Shown here one piece after another: positions 5,705-7,085 of a stretch of DNA of 7,085 nucleotides. Source of the DNA: Dialister sp. UBA734 (GTDB lineage Bacteria > Bacillota > Negativicutes > Veillonellales > Dialisteraceae); the NCBI GenBank assembly GCA_002297935.1, contig DBLC01000086.1, forward strand, positions 7,324 to 14,408. The letters run 5' to 3'. The notes beneath the pieces are model-generated. The model did not search any database. It was not told where the DNA came from and saw nothing but the letters and a program-made list of their open reading frames with translations. The position numbers and the translations under genes were made by a program. Numbering within the stretch: position 1 is the first letter of the stretch; every line of letters starts with the position of its first letter.

Positions 5705-5725
5705 ATCACAAGCGGTATTCACCAC

Positions 5726-6916
5726 TTATTTCCGTCCCGGATACTGTTTCAGGCCTTCGCCCAGGAGGTGAATGGCTCTTTCCAGGTCCTGGCAGTTCAG
5801 TACGTAAGCCAGGCGGGCTTCGTCTACGCCTTTGCCTTCGGTAGCGTAGAAGCCATTGCCTGGGGCAATCATGACGGTTTCACCATTTTCATCGAAATCT
5901 TTCAGCATCCAAATGGCAAATTTTTCTGCATCATCCACAGGCAGTTTCACCATCACGTAGAAAGCGCCTTTCGGGTCAGAAGAAATCACCCCAGGAATCT
6001 TTGCCAAGCCAGCGGCAATGGTGTCGCGGCGTTTCTTGTATTCCTTATTGACTTCTTCCAGGTAAGATTTCGGTGTATCATACAGAGCGGCTGCACCGAC
6101 CTGTTCCACCGTCGGTACGCAAAGGCGAGCCTGGCAGAGTTTATTGATCTGGCTCATGAATTCATCATTCTTGGAAATCAGGCAGCCGATACGAGCGCCG
6201 CACGCACTGTACCGTTTGGATACAGAGTCAATGATAATCACATTGTCAGCCAGGTCATCATAGGTGCCAAAGCTGGTGTACGCACCGTCGTAAACAAATT
6301 CACGATACACTTCATCGGCAATGAGAGCCAGACCGTGTTTCTTCACGATGCCAGCCACCATATCCATTTCTTCCTTGGTGTATACCACGCCGGTCGGGTT
6401 GCCCGGGTTGGTCAGAAGAATCGCACGGGTCTTGTTGGTCACATACTGTTCCACTGTTGCAGTGTCTGGCAGGCGATAGCCATTTTCTGCGCTGGTCGGT
6501 ACGGCACGGACATGAGCGCCAGAAATCTTGGCAAAGGAATTGTAGTTTGCATAGAATGGTTCAAATACCAGGATTTCATCATCCGGATCACACAGAGCCA
6601 GTGCTGCCAGTTCCAAGGCTTCACTGCCGCCGTTGGTGACGTAAATATTCTTTTCGCTGTATTCCATGCCCCATTCTTTGTAGTATTTCTGAATCTGATG
6701 AATCAGGTTCATATCCCCCTGGGACTGTCCATAGGCAATGACCTTCTGGTCAAAGTGACGGATGGCGTCCATGAACTGTGGCGGAGTTTCAATATCCGGC
6801 TGACCAATGTTCAGATGATATACCTTTTTCCCTGCCTTCTGCGCTTCCTGGGCATAAGGTCCCAGACGACGAATCGGAGAAGTTGTCAAACTTAATGCAC
6901 GCTGTGAAATTTTCAT
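5726..6916 (-). CDS. Fold-type I PLP-dependent aminotransferase (class I/II)
   Basis: This 396-residue cytoplasmic enzyme should move an amino group between an amino acid and a 2-oxo acid using pyridoxal phosphate. Visible residues are NIGQPD (36-41), the phosphate-side GGSEA (96-100), NPGNPTG (170-176), ADEVY (200-204, Asp201 to the pyridine nitrogen), the Schiff-base lysine Lys234 in SVSKRYSACGARIG, and Arg368 in EARLAYV, which should bind the substrate carboxylate. All essential positions are present and the length is normal. An aspartate-type or broad-range aminotransferase is likely, but the substrate cannot be read from sequence, so no symbol is given. An ATG four codons further upstream (6928) overlaps the AAGGA of the ribosome binding site; the ATG at 6916 has proper spacing. 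It is probably transcribed separately from the rimP operon, which has its own promoter. Confidence 0.93.
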   Translation of the reverse strand: MKISQRALSLTTSPIRRLGPYAQEAQKAGKKVYHLNIGQPDIETPPQFMDAIRHFDQKVIAYGQSQGDMNLIHQIQKYYKEWGMEYSEKNIYVTNGGSEALELAALALCDPDDEILVFEPFYANYNSFAKISGAHVRAVPTSAENGYRLPDTATVEQYVTNKTRAILLTNPGNPTGVVYTKEEMDMVAGIVKKHGLALIADEVYREFVYDGAYTSFGTYDDLADNVIIIDSVSKRYSACGARIGCLISKNDEFMSQINKLCQARLCVPTVEQVGAAALYDTPKSYLEEVNKEYKKRRDTIAAGLAKIPGVISSDPKGAFYVMVKLPVDDAEKFAIWMLKDFDENGETVMIAPGNGFYATEGKGVDEARLAYVLNCQDLERAIHLLGEGLKQYPGRK

Positions 6917-6924
6917 ATCAAGCA

Positions 6925-6932
6925 CCATCCTT
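6925..6932 (-). promoter_or_regulatory. Ribosome binding site of the aminotransferase gene
   Basis: AAGGATGG on the minus strand stands eight bases before the ATG at 6916. It also contains the ATG at 6928, which therefore cannot be served by the same site. This decides for the shorter protein. Confidence 0.65.
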
Positions 6933-6952
6933 AGTCTATTATGATTTGTACT

Positions 6953-6975
6953 GCGTCGTGAATCATTTACGACGC
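6953..6975 (-). other. Leader hairpin upstream of the aminotransferase
   Basis: GCGTCGT (6953-6959) pairs perfectly with ACGACGC (6969-6975) around a 9-nt loop. On the minus strand a T-run (6983-6977) comes before, not after, the stem, so it is not a terminator for that strand; on the plus strand A residues follow, which also excludes one. It may be an operator-like palindrome or a leader structure. Its function is unknown. Confidence 0.4.
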
Positions 6976-6985
6976 TTAAAAAAAT

Positions 6986-7013
6986 GAGGAATTAGGAGTG
7001 AGGAGTGGAATTA
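6986..7013. repeat. Four-unit heptamer repeat upstream of the aminotransferase
   Basis: Plus-strand units are GAGGAAT, TAGGAGT, GAGGAGT and GGAATTA. The period is again seven but the consensus differs from the other blocks in the window. On the minus strand the block is pyrimidine-rich and lies about 70-97 bases before the aminotransferase start. Confidence 0.6.
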
Positions 7014-7085
7014 GTCCCATAACGGACTGTCGTACCGTTAGCGTCTTATACCGCTAGAGCTGACCATCTTCGCTTCGCTCGAAAT
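7014..7085. other. Unassigned non-coding segment with small inverted repeats
   Basis: TAACGG (7020-7025) pairs with CCGTTA (7035-7040), and overlapping it TAGCG (7039-7043) pairs with CGCTA (7052-7056), so the two stems exclude each other in part. CTTCG is repeated in tandem near 7070. No coding signal or recognisable promoter is seen. It may be the edge of another repeat element that continues beyond the window. Confidence 0.35.

Noticed and set aside
5459..6895. 478-residue open frame on the plus strand over the repeat element and the aminotransferase
   Set aside because: Its first part is translated repeat DNA and the rest is antisense to a secure enzyme gene; no protein family is recognisable.
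5726..6928. Longer form of the aminotransferase beginning at the ATG at 6928
   Set aside because: That ATG overlaps the AAGGA sequence needed as ribosome binding site, while the ATG at 6916 has correct spacing and begins directly with the family-like N-terminus.
6914..6950. Promoter with CATAAT as -10 before the aminotransferase
   Set aside because: No acceptable -35 box stands at the right distance, and the start of transcription would lie almost on the ribosome binding site.

Overview
The window carries six protein genes, all read from the minus strand. The order in transcription is an aminotransferase (6916 to 5726), then, after about 0.5 kb of repeat-rich non-coding DNA, the translation/transcription operon rimP - nusA - ylxR (rnpM) - ylxQ - infB (5210 to 39). 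This order is typical of Firmicutes, where rbfA usually comes next, just beyond the left edge here. A NusA of 381 residues without the extra C-terminal acidic-repeat domains of the E. coli protein, strong AGGAGG-type ribosome binding sites and the ylxR-ylxQ pair fit a Firmicute. A member of the Negativicutes seems plausible from the overall look, but the sequence alone does not prove it and no species is claimed.

Layout from right to left. At 7014-7085 there is unassigned DNA with small inverted repeats. At 6929-7013 lies the short leader of the aminotransferase gene, with a hairpin and a four-unit 7-nt repeat. At 5726-6916 is a fold-type I PLP aminotransferase. At 5399-5704 is a large nested inverted-repeat element. 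At 5211-5367 is the control region of the rimP operon: an extended -10 promoter, then a terminator-shaped hairpin with a UUCG loop inside the leader, then a block of five heptamers just before the rimP ribosome binding site. rimP, nusA, ylxR and ylxQ then follow closely or overlap. The run is broken by a 257-bp gap (2742-2998) holding another inverted-repeat element before infB.

The operon links 30S subunit maturation (RimP), transcription elongation/termination control (NusA), RNA-binding modulators (YlxR/RnpM and the L7Ae-like YlxQ) and initiator tRNA delivery (IF2). A terminator-like hairpin in its leader is a natural candidate for feedback by NusA itself.

The unusual material is non-coding. 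The three larger intergenic regions, and the window's left edge more weakly, contain degenerate tandem repeats with a constant 7-nt period but a different consensus at almost every site (GTGACTR, AGCTNNT, GTTAACN, CACTACG-like, GGGATTA, GAGGAGT). Some are arranged as inverted repeats: a 78-bp spacerless one at 2861-2938 and a 289-bp nested one at 5399-5687. A 16-nt edge of the larger element recurs exactly at 1-16, about the same distance behind the infB stop codon as the first copy is behind the aminotransferase stop codon. I did not find a new protein-coding system; the heptamer family is the best candidate for something undescribed.
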